A DNA stretch of 64,000 nucleotides from UBA981 sp942490995 (GCA_942490995.1 CALOBG010000055.1:16058-80057); one strand, 5' to 3'. Numbered from the stretch's first letter, positions 33,128 through 42,962 are shown. Made by a program: numbers and translations. The notes: a model not told the origin generated them from the sequence alone.

Positions 33128-34006
33128 CTACCAGGCGACGACCGGATTCTCGAGCACGCCGATCGGCGGGATCTCGATGCGCACGAGATCGCCGGCGCGA
33201 AGAAAGCGCGGCGGATCAAAACCGGCACCGACCCCGGATGGCGTGCCGGTGGCGATGACATCGCCGGGATAGAGGGTGATGCCAGCGGAGATGGCCTCGA
33301 TCAACGCCGGCACGTCGAACATCATCAAACCGGTATTGCCGTCCTGGCGCAGCTCGTCATTGACCCAGCAGCGGATCGGGGTGTCGGCGAGGTCGAGCAA
33401 ATCGCGCGTGATCGCGAACGGACCCATCGGGCAGAAGCCATCCTGCGACTTACCCAGCAGCCATTGCAGATGCCGCTTCTGGATATCGCGCGCGGTAACG
33501 TCGTTGATGATGGTGTAACCCCAGACATGATCCATCGCGCGCGCACGCGGTATGGCGCGGCCCTGGCGGCCGATGATGACCCCCAGTTCGGCCTCGTAGT
33601 CGAGCTGGGAGGTGACGCGCACGTCATGACGGATCGCCTGGCCGCTGGCCGTTACGCATTCCGGGAACTTGGAGAAAACGATCGGCTGCGCCGGTGGTTC
33701 GGCGCCACCGCCGGTGGTATCAAAACCCTGCCGCGCGATTTCTTCGACGTGGGCATAGTAGTTTTTACCGACGCAGATGATGTTACGCCGCGGCCGCGGG
33801 ATCGGCGCGAGCAGTTCGACCTTGTCGAGGGCGTGCGGATGGTCGACGTCATGCAGGGGCAGTAGCGACGGATCGGCTTCGAGCAGCGCCAGGATCCCGC
33901 GTTCGGCCCGCTCCGGCGGCAAATCATAAGGGGTCACCGCCTGGCCGTCCTGAGACAATACGCCGACTTCGATTTTGCCCGCCGTGCGGTAGGTCGCGAT
34001 ACGCAT
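33128..34006 (-). CDS. Fumarylacetoacetate hydrolase-family protein
   Basis: 292 residues. An N-terminal small domain is followed by the FAH core: NIICVGKNYYAHVEE, LDYEAELGVIIGR (metal-binding Glu residues), VWGYTIINDVTARDIQ and PGDVIATGTPSGVG. The family hydrolyses or decarboxylates beta-diketo acids from aromatic-ring breakdown. ATG 34006 (AGGA upstream) starts the conserved domain; the frame further upstream lies inside the palindromic repeat and is not coding. Confidence 0.88.
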   Translation of the reverse strand: MRIATYRTAGKIEVGVLSQDGQAVTPYDLPPERAERGILALLEADPSLLPLHDVDHPHALDKVELLAPIPRPRRNIICVGKNYYAHVEEIARQGFDTTGGGAEPPAQPIVFSKFPECVTASGQAIRHDVRVTSQLDYEAELGVIIGRQGRAIPRARAMDHVWGYTIINDVTARDIQKRHLQWLLGKSQDGFCPMGPFAITRDLLDLADTPIRCWVNDELRQDGNTGLMMFDVPALIEAISAGITLYPGDVIATGTPSGVGAGFDPPRFLRAGDLVRIEIPPIGVLENPVVAW

Positions 34007-34089
34007 AGTCCTGGTCCTGGGCGGTCCGGGCCGGGGGGTGGTCGGCCGACGCGGCAGTGTACACCGGCCGCAAGGCCGCCGCATTCTGC

Positions 34090-34237
34090 TAACAGGCTGG
34101 TGAAAAACGTCGCGAGGAAGGTCGGGCGCAAGGCGCGGGCGAGACGAGGACCGGAGTTTATGCCGATAAATGAGGACCGCAGGCGAACCCGCAACGCCGC
34201 GCACGACCTCCGCAGTAGTTTTTCACCAGCCTGCTAA
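34090..34237. repeat. Palindromic repeat family 1, full copy (MITE-like)
   Basis: A 148-base element with terminal inverted repeats AACAGGCTGGTGAAAAAC and GTTTTTCACCAGCCTGCT, flanked by TA at each side. The central segment, including GGAGTTTATGCCGATAAATG, is nearly identical to that of the copy at 56183. The arms pair imperfectly over most of their length, so the whole can form a long hairpin. No transposase inside. Confidence 0.85.
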
Positions 34238-34272
34238 AGCGTCGCTCGCCGCTGGCCGCTATCGGCGGGTAT

Positions 34273-35853
34273 ATGAAGACTGCCGAAACAGCGCGCCCCG
34301 AGGACTGGAAGAACAAGTACTTCAAGGCCCTCAACGAACTCGACGATCACGAGCGTTCGTGGTCTGAGCAGATCACCGCGGTCAACCGCGATCTGCTACG
34401 CGTACTGGACACCTTCCGCGGCCACAACCCGGATTTCGACCGTGACCTGGAAACGGCGCGCGCGGGCGCCAGCCATCACGATGACGAACGCCAGCGGCTG
34501 CTCGGCAGGCTCGCCAAACAGGCTGCGCTGCTCGACGCCGGTACTGGCGAGGCTGGCGAGAACCTTCACGCAGCGGGATCCTCGGTAGCGCCGGCCGCGG
34601 CGCCGGCTGCTGAGCCGGACGCCACCGCAGCCCTGCTGGCTTTGCTCGACGCGCTGGTTGTACCGCTGCAGCATGCCGCGACGGTAACTGCGTTGCGCGA
34701 CGAGCTCGGCGTCACTGATCGCAGCGCCGCGCTCGACCAGGTTGCCTGCGTCACCCGTGTCGCCGAACAGCTTTCGGCCATGCTTTCGAACGCCGCAGGC
34801 GGTAATGCCAGTGACGCCCGCGATGCCATCCAGACCCTGCTCGACCACCTGTCCCTGCCCGCTGCAGCGCAACAGCGTCTGAGCGAACTGGCGCCGCAGA
34901 TCGAAGCCGCCAACGACGACGCCGAAATCAATCGCATCGCCCGCGAGATCGCGAACCAGCTGGCTGAGTATGTCGAAACCCTGCACACCGAAATCGCCGG
35001 TCTGAACGATTTTCTGCTCGTCATCAAGAACCGCCTCGAACATGTCTCCGAACACGTGGTGCGCGACAACACCGACCGCGAGAATGCCTCGCGTGCTCGC
35101 GACGAACTCGATGTTGCGGTACGCGGACGGCTCGACAGCATGCGCGAGGAAATCACCGAGACCGACGATATCGAGGTGCTGAAAAACACCATCCAGATCC
35201 AGATCGCTGAACTCGACGGCAGCGTCAGCGGCTTTCTCAGCAACGAAGCCGCACGCCTGGCGGTCCGCGCCGGCAACAACGCGGAACTCGCCGAACAAAT
35301 CGTTGCGATGAAGAAGGAGTCGGATACGCTGCGCCGTCAGCTCAGCGAAGCCCGCGCGCGCGCCAGTCACGATGCCCTGACCGGACTGCCGAATCGCGCC
35401 GCCTACAATACCCGTCTGCGTACCGAGCACGCCAGCCTGGTTCGGCACGGCAAGGCCTTATCGATGGCGGTGATCGACCTCGACAAGTTCAAGGTCATCA
35501 ACGACACCTGGGGCCACCAGGCTGGCGATCGGGTACTCAAGCACGTCGCGCGTGAGTTGAAAAAGCAGATCCGGGCGCAGGACTTTTTTGCCCGCTTCGG
35601 TGGCGAGGAGTTTGTGTTGTTGCTGCCGGATACCGCTCTCGAAGGCGCCATGCATCTCGCCGAGGCCTTGCGCAGGCACATCGACCTGTGCCACTTCACC
35701 TACAAGAACACCGCGGTCAACGTCACGATCTCGTGCGGCGTTGCCGAATTCGGCCGCGACGAAAATCCCGGCACGGTGTTCGACCGCGCCGATGCCGGAC
35801 TCTACGCGGCGAAAAGTAACGGCCGCAATCGCTGCGAGGCGATCCCGGCCTGA
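34273..35853 (+). CDS. Diguanylate cyclase (GGDEF) with long helical N-terminal region
   Basis: 526 residues; it would make cyclic di-GMP from two GTP. The C-terminal GGDEF domain (about 360-526) has DALTGLPNR, the active-site GGEEF (443-447) and the product-inhibition site R434-A-Q-D437 five residues before it. The N-terminal 350 residues are mostly alpha-helical, with heptad-like stretches and no recognised sensor or membrane segment, so it is a cytoplasmic coiled-coil protein. It starts 36 bases after the family 1 repeat, which must lie in or near its promoter. Confidence 0.88.
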   Translation: MKTAETARPEDWKNKYFKALNELDDHERSWSEQITAVNRDLLRVLDTFRGHNPDFDRDLETARAGASHHDDERQRLLGRLAKQAALLDAGTGEAGENLHAAGSSVAPAAAPAAEPDATAALLALLDALVVPLQHAATVTALRDELGVTDRSAALDQVACVTRVAEQLSAMLSNAAGGNASDARDAIQTLLDHLSLPAAAQQRLSELAPQIEAANDDAEINRIAREIANQLAEYVETLHTEIAGLNDFLLVIKNRLEHVSEHVVRDNTDRENASRARDELDVAVRGRLDSMREEITETDDIEVLKNTIQIQIAELDGSVSGFLSNEAARLAVRAGNNAELAEQIVAMKKESDTLRRQLSEARARASHDALTGLPNRAAYNTRLRTEHASLVRHGKALSMAVIDLDKFKVINDTWGHQAGDRVLKHVARELKKQIRAQDFFARFGGEEFVLLLPDTALEGAMHLAEALRRHIDLCHFTYKNTAVNVTISCGVAEFGRDENPGTVFDRADAGLYAAKSNGRNRCEAIPA

Positions 35854-35881
35854 CCCCGACCCCGACCCCGGCGCGGCGCGC

Positions 35882-36319
35882 TCAGGCCATCGCGCCGGTG
35901 ATGTAGTGTTCCATCTGGCTGATGATGTATTCCTGCTCGGCCATGATCGCCTTGACCAGGTCGCCGATCGAAATCATGCCGATAACGTGGCCGTCCTCCA
36001 TGACCGGCAGATGGCGGATGCGTTTCTCAGTCATGAGCGCCATGGAGTCGGTGATCGGCTGCTCCGGGATCGCGTGATAAACGGTGGTCGACATGATCTC
36101 CGCAACTTCCGTGTCGTGTGACGAACGCCCGGCCAGGATCACCTTGCGCGCGTAATCGCGCTCGGAGACGACCCCGACCATGGCGCCGTCACGCATCACC
36201 ACGAGCGCGCCGATACCTTTTTCGGCCATCAGACGCAGCGCGTCGTATACGGCTGCATCCGCATTGATAGACCAGACCTGATGGCCTTTCGAATCAAGGA
36301 GTTGTCTGATAGTGAGCAT
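35882..36319 (-). CDS. Tandem CBS-domain protein
   Basis: 145 residues consisting of one pair of CBS motifs (about 10-62 and 75-128). GIGALVVMRDGAMVGVVSERDYARKV and RIRHLPVMEDGHVIGMISIGDLVKAI are textbook adenosine-ligand-binding halves. Stand-alone CBS pairs bind AMP, ATP, NAD or SAM and regulate a partner that is unknown here. GGAAAGG precedes ATG 36319. Confidence 0.88.
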   Translation of the reverse strand: MLTIRQLLDSKGHQVWSINADAAVYDALRLMAEKGIGALVVMRDGAMVGVVSERDYARKVILAGRSSHDTEVAEIMSTTVYHAIPEQPITDSMALMTEKRIRHLPVMEDGHVIGMISIGDLVKAIMAEQEYIISQMEHYITGAMA

Positions 36320-36461
36320 ACCTTTCCCTTCTTGCTGGCTGTACCGGTCGTTATTTCGATAGTAGTACAAGTATCGACGCCCGGCACCCTCCATCACCGT
36401 GTGCTCACCGCCGCAAGCCGGCCCGTGCCGCAAAGCTTCGAGCAGGCCACGCGAGGCACGC

Positions 36462-36467
36462 TACAAT
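36462..36467 (+). promoter_or_regulatory. Probable -10 element (TACAAT) of acyl-CoA carboxylase operon
   Basis: TACAAT lies 55 bases before the biotin carboxylase start; only a weak -35 (TTCGAG, 19-base spacing). Confidence 0.35.
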
Positions 36468-36521
36468 CTGCGCGTGAAATTCCCTGCCCCGGTATGCGAC
36501 CCGTAACGATGAAGCAGCGCC

Positions 36522-37994
36522 ATGTTTGAAAGTATCCTGATTGCCAACCGGGGAGAGATCGCCTGTCGCGTGATGCGCACGGCGCGAGCGATGGGTCTTC
36601 GAACCATCGCTGTCTATCATCATGCCGACCGCCATGCGCCGCACGTGCGCCTCGCTGACGAGGCGGCCGAGCTGCTCGCCGAGGTCCCGACCGCGGCCTA
36701 TCTCGATATCGAACAGGTGCTGAGTCGGGCGCGCAGTCATGGCGCCGAGTGCATCCATCCCGGTTATGGTTTCCTGTCGGAAAACGCGCAGTTCGCCGCC
36801 GCGGTCGAAGATGCCGGTATCGCTTTCGTGGGGCCACAGGCCGATGTCATGCGCCTTATGGGCGACAAGCTGCGTTCGCGCGACTTCGCCCGCGAGGCCG
36901 GTGTCCCGGTCGCGCCCAGCGCCGCGCACGACGGCGATATCGGCGCCTTCGTCGCGGCCGCGGATGCGATCGGCTACCCGCTGTTGATCAAGGCTTCGGC
37001 AGGTGGCGGCGGCAAGGGCATGAGCGTGGTGCGCAACGCCGAGGAGCTGCGCGCGCGGGCGCAGATTGCCAGCGACGAGGCCGAACGCTATTTCGCCGAC
37101 GGACGCATCTATGCCGAACGCTACATCGAGCGCCCGCGACATATCGAAGTGCAGGTCATGGGCGACGGCGCCGGCGAGGTCGTGCATCTGTACGAACGCG
37201 AATGCTCGATCCAGCGTCGCTTTCAGAAAATCATCGAAGAAGCGCCGGCCGTCCGCCTCGCCGCGCAACTGCGCGACCGCATCTGCGCCGCGGCCACCAC
37301 GCTCGCCGCGCGCGCCGCCTACCGCAACGCCGGCACCGTCGAGTTTGTCCTCGCCCCGAACGACGAGTTCTATTTTCTCGAGATGAATACCCGCCTGCAG
37401 GTCGAACACCCGGTTACCGAAATGGTCTGCCAGGTCGACCTGGTCGCGGCGCAGCTCGAGATCGCCAGCGGCAACGGGCTGCCGTGGCGGCAAAGCGAAA
37501 TCCGGCAGAGCGGGCACGCCATCGAATGCCGGATCTGCTGCGAAGAACCCGACCACGATTTTCGTCCCGCGGTTGGCACGGCGAAGATATTGCGCCCGCC
37601 AGGCGGCGCGTCGACACGTTTTGACAGTGGCGTGGCTGAAGGCCAGGCGATCAGCGCGGCCTTTGATTCGATGATCGCGAAGCTGATCTGCCACGGCGAG
37701 GACCGCGCGGCCGCCATCGAGAACACGCTATCCGCGCTGGATGAACTCGTTCTGCTCGGGGTCAGTAACAACATCGATTACCTCGCCCGCATCCTTGACC
37801 ATCGCGCGTTCCGCTCAGGCGAGCTGGATACCGGCTTTATCAGCACTCACGCCGCCGACCTCACCGCCCCTCCGCTCGACGACGTCGACCGCGCCGCGGT
37901 CGTGATTGCCGCCGCGCTGGCGGTCGATGATTTTCGCCACCTGAGTTTCGCGGTGCCGGAACCGCATGCCTCGATCGGCCCGTGGAGAAACTGA
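36522..37994 (+). CDS. Acyl-CoA carboxylase, biotin carboxylase subunit
   Basis: 490 residues. It carboxylates biotin on the carrier protein using ATP and bicarbonate. The N-terminus is FESILIANRGEIACRVMRTA, the ATP-grasp glycine loop is KASAGGGGKGM, followed by ECSIQRRFQKIIEEAP and EMNTRLQVEHPVTEM. It is closest in feel to the MCC/PCC type rather than AccC (450 residues). It ends where a fused alpha chain would continue into the BT and BCCP domains. Its stop overlaps the next start (TGATG). Confidence 0.9.
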   Translation: MFESILIANRGEIACRVMRTARAMGLRTIAVYHHADRHAPHVRLADEAAELLAEVPTAAYLDIEQVLSRARSHGAECIHPGYGFLSENAQFAAAVEDAGIAFVGPQADVMRLMGDKLRSRDFAREAGVPVAPSAAHDGDIGAFVAAADAIGYPLLIKASAGGGGKGMSVVRNAEELRARAQIASDEAERYFADGRIYAERYIERPRHIEVQVMGDGAGEVVHLYERECSIQRRFQKIIEEAPAVRLAAQLRDRICAAATTLAARAAYRNAGTVEFVLAPNDEFYFLEMNTRLQVEHPVTEMVCQVDLVAAQLEIASGNGLPWRQSEIRQSGHAIECRICCEEPDHDFRPAVGTAKILRPPGGASTRFDSGVAEGQAISAAFDSMIAKLICHGEDRAAAIENTLSALDELVLLGVSNNIDYLARILDHRAFRSGELDTGFISTHAADLTAPPLDDVDRAAVVIAAALAVDDFRHLSFAVPEPHASIGPWRN

Positions 37995-38494
37995 TGAGCC
38001 TCGCCTTCTCGTTCATGCTGAACGGCGCTACCCATGCGGTGACGGTCGCGGCAAGAAAGCCGCGGCTGCGCCTCGCGGTAGACGATCGCGTCTACGACGT
38101 CAGCGAAGTTGCAGGGCAGCCCGGCGAGGGTGTCGAGCTGTACGTCGACGGTCGTCGCTACCGGGTATGGCGAACCTGGGAAGGCGATCGCATTCATCTC
38201 CGCATCGGCACCCGTTCCTATTCGGTTGACTACGAGGATGCCATCGCCGCCGCGCAACACCAGGTCGACGGTGGCAACGTGCTGCGCGCCGACATGCCCG
38301 GCGTGGTGGTGAGCGTCACCTGCGCGGCCGGCAGCGCGGTGAGCGCAGGGGATACGCTGATGGTCATTGAATCGATGAAGATGCAGGTCAACATCGTCGC
38401 GCCGCGGGATGCGGTGGTCGAGAGCGTACCGCTGACCGCCAACCAGAGTTTCGACAAAGGCGCCGAACTGCTGGTGCTCAAGGCGCAGGACTGA
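37994..38494 (+). CDS. Acyl-CoA carboxylase, BT linker and biotin carrier subunit
   Basis: 166 residues. Residues 1-85 match the biotin-carboxylase/carboxyltransferase (BT) linker of MCC alpha chains. Residues 93-165 form the biotinyl domain with E-S-M-K129-M. Together with the upstream gene it equals one 656-residue fused MccA chain, so the alpha subunit is split here. ATG 37994 has GGAG 7 bases upstream and overlaps the stop; GTG 37982 is the alternative. Confidence 0.85.
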   Translation: MSLAFSFMLNGATHAVTVAARKPRLRLAVDDRVYDVSEVAGQPGEGVELYVDGRRYRVWRTWEGDRIHLRIGTRSYSVDYEDAIAAAQHQVDGGNVLRADMPGVVVSVTCAAGSAVSAGDTLMVIESMKMQVNIVAPRDAVVESVPLTANQSFDKGAELLVLKAQD

Positions 38495-40101
38495 TGGCCA
38501 GGATCGAATCGAAAGTCCAGCCTAACGCGACCGAATTCCGCCGCTACTACGCCCATAATCGCGGCCTGGTCAGCGCTTTTCACGACAAGCAGCGCGTGGC
38601 ACGCTTCGAGCGGCCGCAAAAAGACCTCGACCGCCTCGCCGGGCACGGCAAGATGATGCCGCGCGATCGCCTCGACCAGCTACTCGATCCGGGCACGCCG
38701 TTTCTGGAATTTTCCACCCTCGCCGCGAACATGGCCTACGGCGGTGAAGCGCCGGGCGCGAGCTGTATTACCGGCATCGGCATGGTGCAGGGCCGTGAAG
38801 TCATCATTCACGCCAACGACTCCAGCATCAAGGGTGGCGCCTGGTACCCGCTGTCGGTCAAAAAAATTGTGCGCTGCCTGGACATCGCCATCGAAAACCG
38901 ACTGCCGGTGATCCATCTGTGCGACAGCGCCGGTGGTTTCCTGCCACTGCAATCGGAGCTGTTCCCGGACAAGTACATGGCCGGCCGGATTTTCCGCAAC
39001 CAGTCGATATTGTCGAAGATGGGCGTCAAGCAACTGGCGCTGGTATTCGGGCAGTGCACTGCCGGCGGCGCCTATATTCCGGCGCTGTCCGATTACTCGG
39101 TCATCGTACGCGGCACCGGGGCGGTGTTCCTCGCCGGGCCGCCACTGGTCAAAGCCGCGACCGGCGAAATCGTCACCGCCGACGAACTCGGTGGCGCCGA
39201 TCTGCATACCCAGATCAGCGGCACCTGCGACTATCCGGCCAGCTCGGAGCACGAGGCGCTGGCCATCGGCCGCGAAATCGTCGCGCAGTGGGAACAGCCG
39301 CAAAAGTGGCCGCTGCAGCGCGACCCGGTGGAAGCGCCGTATTACGATCCCGACGAGCTCTACGGCATTATCCCTGACGACATCAAGCGTGCATTCGATA
39401 TGCGCGAAGTCATCGCGCGCATCGTCGACGGCAGCCGCTTCCATGAATACCAGCCGGCCTACGGCACGACCCTGATCTGCGGTTACGCCAACATCTGGGG
39501 CTATAAGATCGGCATCCTGGCCAACAACGGCGTGCTGTTCAACGACAGCGCGTTGAAGGCCGCGCATTTCATCGAGCTTTGCAATCAGAACAATGCGCCG
39601 CTGCTGTTCCTGCAGAACATCACCGGCTACATGGTTGGCCGCGACTATGAGGCACAGGGGATCTCCAAGGACGGCGCCAAGATGATCATGGCGCAGGTCG
39701 GTTCGCACGTACCGAAATTCACCGTCATGTGCCACGGTTCTTTCGGCGCCGGTAACTACGGTATGTGTGGACGCGCGTTCGACGGACGCCTGCTGTTTTC
39801 GTGGCCGAACTCGCAGATCGGCGTCATGGGCGGTGAACAGGCGGCTAAGACACTCGCGGAAGTCAAACTTCGCCAGCTCGAACGACGCGGCGAGCAGATC
39901 GACCAGGCCACGCTGGACACCGTCCATCGCGAGACCCTGGAAGCCTACCAGCACCAGATGTCGGGCTACTACGCAACCTCGGAACTGTGGGACGACGGCA
40001 TGCTCGATCCGGTCGATACGCGCAATGCACTGGGTATCGCCATCAGCGCCGCGCTGAATGCGCCGCTGAGCAACGAAGGCTACGGCGTATTCAGGTTCTG
40101 A
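38494..40101 (+). CDS. Acyl-CoA carboxylase, carboxyltransferase (beta) subunit, MCC/GCC-like
   Basis: 535 residues, both crotonase-like halves in one chain. The acyl-CoA side has GIGMVQGREVIIHANDSSIKG and CDSAGGFLPLQSE. The biotin side has GYANIWGYKIGILANNG, FLQNITGYMVGRDYEAQGI and GSFGAGNYGMCGRAFDGRLLFSWPNSQIGVMG. FLQNITGYMVG and length favour 3-methylcrotonyl-CoA or geranyl-CoA carboxylase over propionyl-CoA carboxylase. The start overlaps the carrier stop (TGATG). No isovaleryl-CoA dehydrogenase or enoyl hydratase is next to it, so the substrate is uncertain. Confidence 0.88.
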   Translation: MARIESKVQPNATEFRRYYAHNRGLVSAFHDKQRVARFERPQKDLDRLAGHGKMMPRDRLDQLLDPGTPFLEFSTLAANMAYGGEAPGASCITGIGMVQGREVIIHANDSSIKGGAWYPLSVKKIVRCLDIAIENRLPVIHLCDSAGGFLPLQSELFPDKYMAGRIFRNQSILSKMGVKQLALVFGQCTAGGAYIPALSDYSVIVRGTGAVFLAGPPLVKAATGEIVTADELGGADLHTQISGTCDYPASSEHEALAIGREIVAQWEQPQKWPLQRDPVEAPYYDPDELYGIIPDDIKRAFDMREVIARIVDGSRFHEYQPAYGTTLICGYANIWGYKIGILANNGVLFNDSALKAAHFIELCNQNNAPLLFLQNITGYMVGRDYEAQGISKDGAKMIMAQVGSHVPKFTVMCHGSFGAGNYGMCGRAFDGRLLFSWPNSQIGVMGGEQAAKTLAEVKLRQLERRGEQIDQATLDTVHRETLEAYQHQMSGYYATSELWDDGMLDPVDTRNALGIAISAALNAPLSNEGYGVFRF

Positions 40102-40147
40102 GCCGGACCGACGAGCGCCGCAGGCTTACGGCGGCCGAGACCAAGGT

Positions 40148-41731
40148 TTAAAGCTCGATTTGCAACGCCTTTTCAACCGCTTCGATACGCGCGATATCGT
40201 CCAGCGTCTCGCTGGCGAGCGCTTCCGAAATGGCGAGCACCGCAATCGCGAGCTGCGAGCCGTTGGCGACGCCGACCTGCATACGCGAAATATTCACCCC
40301 GCGCCGACCGAGCAGTTCGCCGAGCATACCGATGACACCAGGCTGATCGGCGTGCTGGGTAAACAACAGATGACCCTCGAGCGGCGTTTCGACCTCGTAG
40401 TCGTTGACCCGCACCAGGCGCGATCTGCGGCCGTCGAAAATCGCGCCTTCCAGGCATACGGTCTGCTTGCCACCGGTGGCGGTGATGCGCAGCAACGAGA
40501 CGTAGTCACGCGAATCAGCGGAGCTGACCTCGGTCACGTGCACGCCCTGGCGTCGCGCGAGGTGCAGGGCATTAATCTGGTTAACCGGAACGGAATGGTG
40601 CTCGCACAGCAGGCCGACCATGGCCGCACTGGCCAGCGGATGGGTGTCGAGCTGCGCGGCTTCGCCGAACACGCCGATCTCGATTGCCGACATCGGTTCG
40701 TCGATCATGCGGCACAACAATTTGCCCAGCTTGCGCGCGAGGTCCATGTACGGCGCCAGGCGTTCGAGCTTGTCCGGCGCGATGCTCGGCACGTTGACCG
40801 CGTTGATCACTTCGCCGCGGACCAGGAAAGCGGCAATTTGGTGGGCAATTTCGACGCCCACGGCGGTCTGCGCCTCGTGCGTCGAAGCGCCGAGATGTGG
40901 CGTAAACTGAATATTGGGCTGCGCGAAAAGCGGCGATTCGCCGGGCGGCTCGCTTGCGAATACGTCCAGGGCGGCGCCGGCGAGATGGCCGGAACTGACC
41001 ACTTCGATCAGGGCGGCTTCGTCGATCAGACCGCCGCGTGCGCAGTTGATCAGGCGTGCACCCGGCTTCATCGCCAGCATACGCTCACGCGAAAACAGGC
41101 CGCGGGTGCCGTCGGTGACCGGACAGTGCAGACTGATGTAGTCGCTGAGTTCAATCAGCTTGTCGAGTTCGCACTTCTCAACCCCGTGCTCGGCGAACGT
41201 GTCCGCGGTAACAAACGGGTCGAAACCGATCACGCGCATTTTCAGTCCGCGGCAACGCTCGGCAAACAGGCGCCCGATGGTACCGAAACCGACCACGCCG
41301 ACGGTTTTTCCCGACAGCTCGGTACCCAGAAAGCTGTTGCGCTCCCATTTACCGGCACGCACCGAGCCATCGGCGGCCGGCAGGTTACGACTCAGCGAAA
41401 ACATGTGCGCCAGCGCCAGCTCGGCGGTGGTGGTGGCGTTGGCGTCCGGGGTGTTGAGGACCACGATGCCGCGCTCGGTGGTGACGTCGAGATCGATGTT
41501 ATCGACGCCGATACCGGCGCGGCCGACGACCTTAAGGCGGGTCGCCGCGGCCAGCAGTTCACCTTTGACCTTGGTCGCACTGCGCACGATGATGGCGTCC
41601 GCCGCGCGCGCGTGGGACAGCGCGTCGGCAACGCTCAGTCCGGGGGTAAAATCGATTTCCAGTTCGGGGTACTGCTCGAGCGCTGCGATCCCTTCCGGTG
41701 CCAGTTCGTCGGCGACAAATATTCTATACAT
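40148..41731 (-). CDS. serA: D-3-phosphoglycerate dehydrogenase, long form
   Basis: 527 residues; first step of serine synthesis. Substrate and NAD domains: VGRAGIGVDNIDLDVTTERGIVVLNTP, GKTVGVVGFGTIGR, NCARGGLIDEAAL and the catalytic His in TPHLGASTHEAQ. An intervening ASB domain (about 315-450) and a C-terminal ACT domain (QPGVIGMLGELLGRRGVNISRMQVG) make it the long, serine-regulated type. ATG 41731 has AAGGGA upstream. It lies 22 bases downstream of serC, in the same operon. Confidence 0.94.
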   Translation of the reverse strand: MYRIFVADELAPEGIAALEQYPELEIDFTPGLSVADALSHARAADAIIVRSATKVKGELLAAATRLKVVGRAGIGVDNIDLDVTTERGIVVLNTPDANATTTAELALAHMFSLSRNLPAADGSVRAGKWERNSFLGTELSGKTVGVVGFGTIGRLFAERCRGLKMRVIGFDPFVTADTFAEHGVEKCELDKLIELSDYISLHCPVTDGTRGLFSRERMLAMKPGARLINCARGGLIDEAALIEVVSSGHLAGAALDVFASEPPGESPLFAQPNIQFTPHLGASTHEAQTAVGVEIAHQIAAFLVRGEVINAVNVPSIAPDKLERLAPYMDLARKLGKLLCRMIDEPMSAIEIGVFGEAAQLDTHPLASAAMVGLLCEHHSVPVNQINALHLARRQGVHVTEVSSADSRDYVSLLRITATGGKQTVCLEGAIFDGRRSRLVRVNDYEVETPLEGHLLFTQHADQPGVIGMLGELLGRRGVNISRMQVGVANGSQLAIAVLAISEALASETLDDIARIEAVEKALQIEL

Positions 41732-41753
41732 CGCTATCCCTTTCTGTGGCGCG

Positions 41754-42920
41754 CTAAGCGGCGCCCGAATGTTCGGCTGCAAGCTGCGCATAAGCCCATT
41801 CCAGCCACGGCAGGAGCGCGGCGAGATCGGCCGCTTCGACCGTCGCACCACCCCAGATACGCAGGCCCGGCGGCGCATTGCGGTACGCATCGATATCGTA
41901 GGCAACGCCTTCGGCATCGAGCAGTGCGGCGAATTTTTTCGACGCCGCCGCCTGTTCGTCGGCGCCCAGCGCCTGGAACCAGTCAGCGCTGATACGCAGA
42001 CAAATGGACGTATTTGATCGCTCGGCCGTATTGGCGGCGAGGAAATCTATCCACGGCGTCTTGTTGACCCAGGCCTCGAGCACGGCGAGATTCTGTTGCG
42101 AGCGCATGCATAGCGCATCCAGGCCGCCGAGCTGCTCGGCCCATCTGAGCGCATCGAGGTAATCCTCTACGCACAGCATCGATGGCGTGTTGATTGTCGC
42201 ACCCTCAAAAATTGCGCTATCGAGTTTGCCTTTCTTGGTCAGCCGGAACAGTTTCGGCAGCGCTCGAGGCGGCACGTAGGTTTCGAGGCGCTCGACCGCG
42301 CGCGGGCTCAGCACCAGCACGCCGTGCGCGGCTTCGCCACCGAGGACTTTCTGCCACGAAAACGTCACCACGTCGAGCTTCGACCACGGCAATGGCATGG
42401 CAAACGCCGCGGAGGTTGCATCACAGATAGTCAAGCCGGCGCGGTTATCGGCGATCCAGTCGCCGTGCGGCAGTTTTACCCCGGAGGTCGTACCGTTCCA
42501 CACGAACACCACGTCGCGATCGAAATCTATGCTGCCGAGATCCGGCAGCGCACCGTAGTCGGCGAGGTGCTGGCGGACGTCATCGAGTTTGAGAATGTCG
42601 ACGATATCGGTCACCCATTCCTGGCCGAAACTTTCCCACGCCAGGACGTCCACGCCGCGTGCGCCGAGCATGCTCCACAGCGCCATTTCGACCGCGCCGG
42701 TATCTGAACCGGCGACAATACCGATGTGGTAGTCGACCGGCACGCCGAGTACCGTACGGGTGCGATCGATAGCTTCTTTCAAGCGCGCCTTACCGGGTTT
42801 GGAGCGGTGCGAGCGACCAACCAAAGCGGCCTCGAGCACGGCGGGCTCCCAGCCCGGTCGTTTCGGACAGGGTCCCGATGAAAAGGATGGATTACGCGGT
42901 TTGACAGGTGGTTTTTGCAT
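41754..42920 (-). CDS. serC: Phosphoserine aminotransferase, alphaproteobacterial/Methanosarcina type
   Basis: 388 residues of a PLP enzyme that makes phosphoserine from phosphohydroxypyruvate and glutamate. NPSFSSGPCPKRPGW at the start, SHRSKPGKARLKEAID, and the PLP lysine in TFSWQKVLGGEAAHG identify the second SerC subgroup, distinct from E. coli SerC. The neighbouring serA supports the role. A good promoter lies upstream. There is no clear ribosome binding site before ATG 42920. Confidence 0.9.
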   Translation of the reverse strand: MQKPPVKPRNPSFSSGPCPKRPGWEPAVLEAALVGRSHRSKPGKARLKEAIDRTRTVLGVPVDYHIGIVAGSDTGAVEMALWSMLGARGVDVLAWESFGQEWVTDIVDILKLDDVRQHLADYGALPDLGSIDFDRDVVFVWNGTTSGVKLPHGDWIADNRAGLTICDATSAAFAMPLPWSKLDVVTFSWQKVLGGEAAHGVLVLSPRAVERLETYVPPRALPKLFRLTKKGKLDSAIFEGATINTPSMLCVEDYLDALRWAEQLGGLDALCMRSQQNLAVLEAWVNKTPWIDFLAANTAERSNTSICLRISADWFQALGADEQAAASKKFAALLDAEGVAYDIDAYRNAPPGLRIWGGATVEAADLAALLPWLEWAYAQLAAEHSGAA

Positions 42921-42962
42921 CGCTCGATGGACCGATTGCGGCAGTGCAATATAGCGCCCGGC

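Noticed and set aside
34090..34204. Open frames reading SPAVLIYRHKLRSS in both family 1 repeats
   Set aside because: The same peptide arises from the repeat DNA in each copy; it reflects the shared nucleotide sequence and has no start signals.
40160..41992. 610-codon open frame on the plus strand
   Set aside because: Antisense to serA and the end of serC, both unmistakable.
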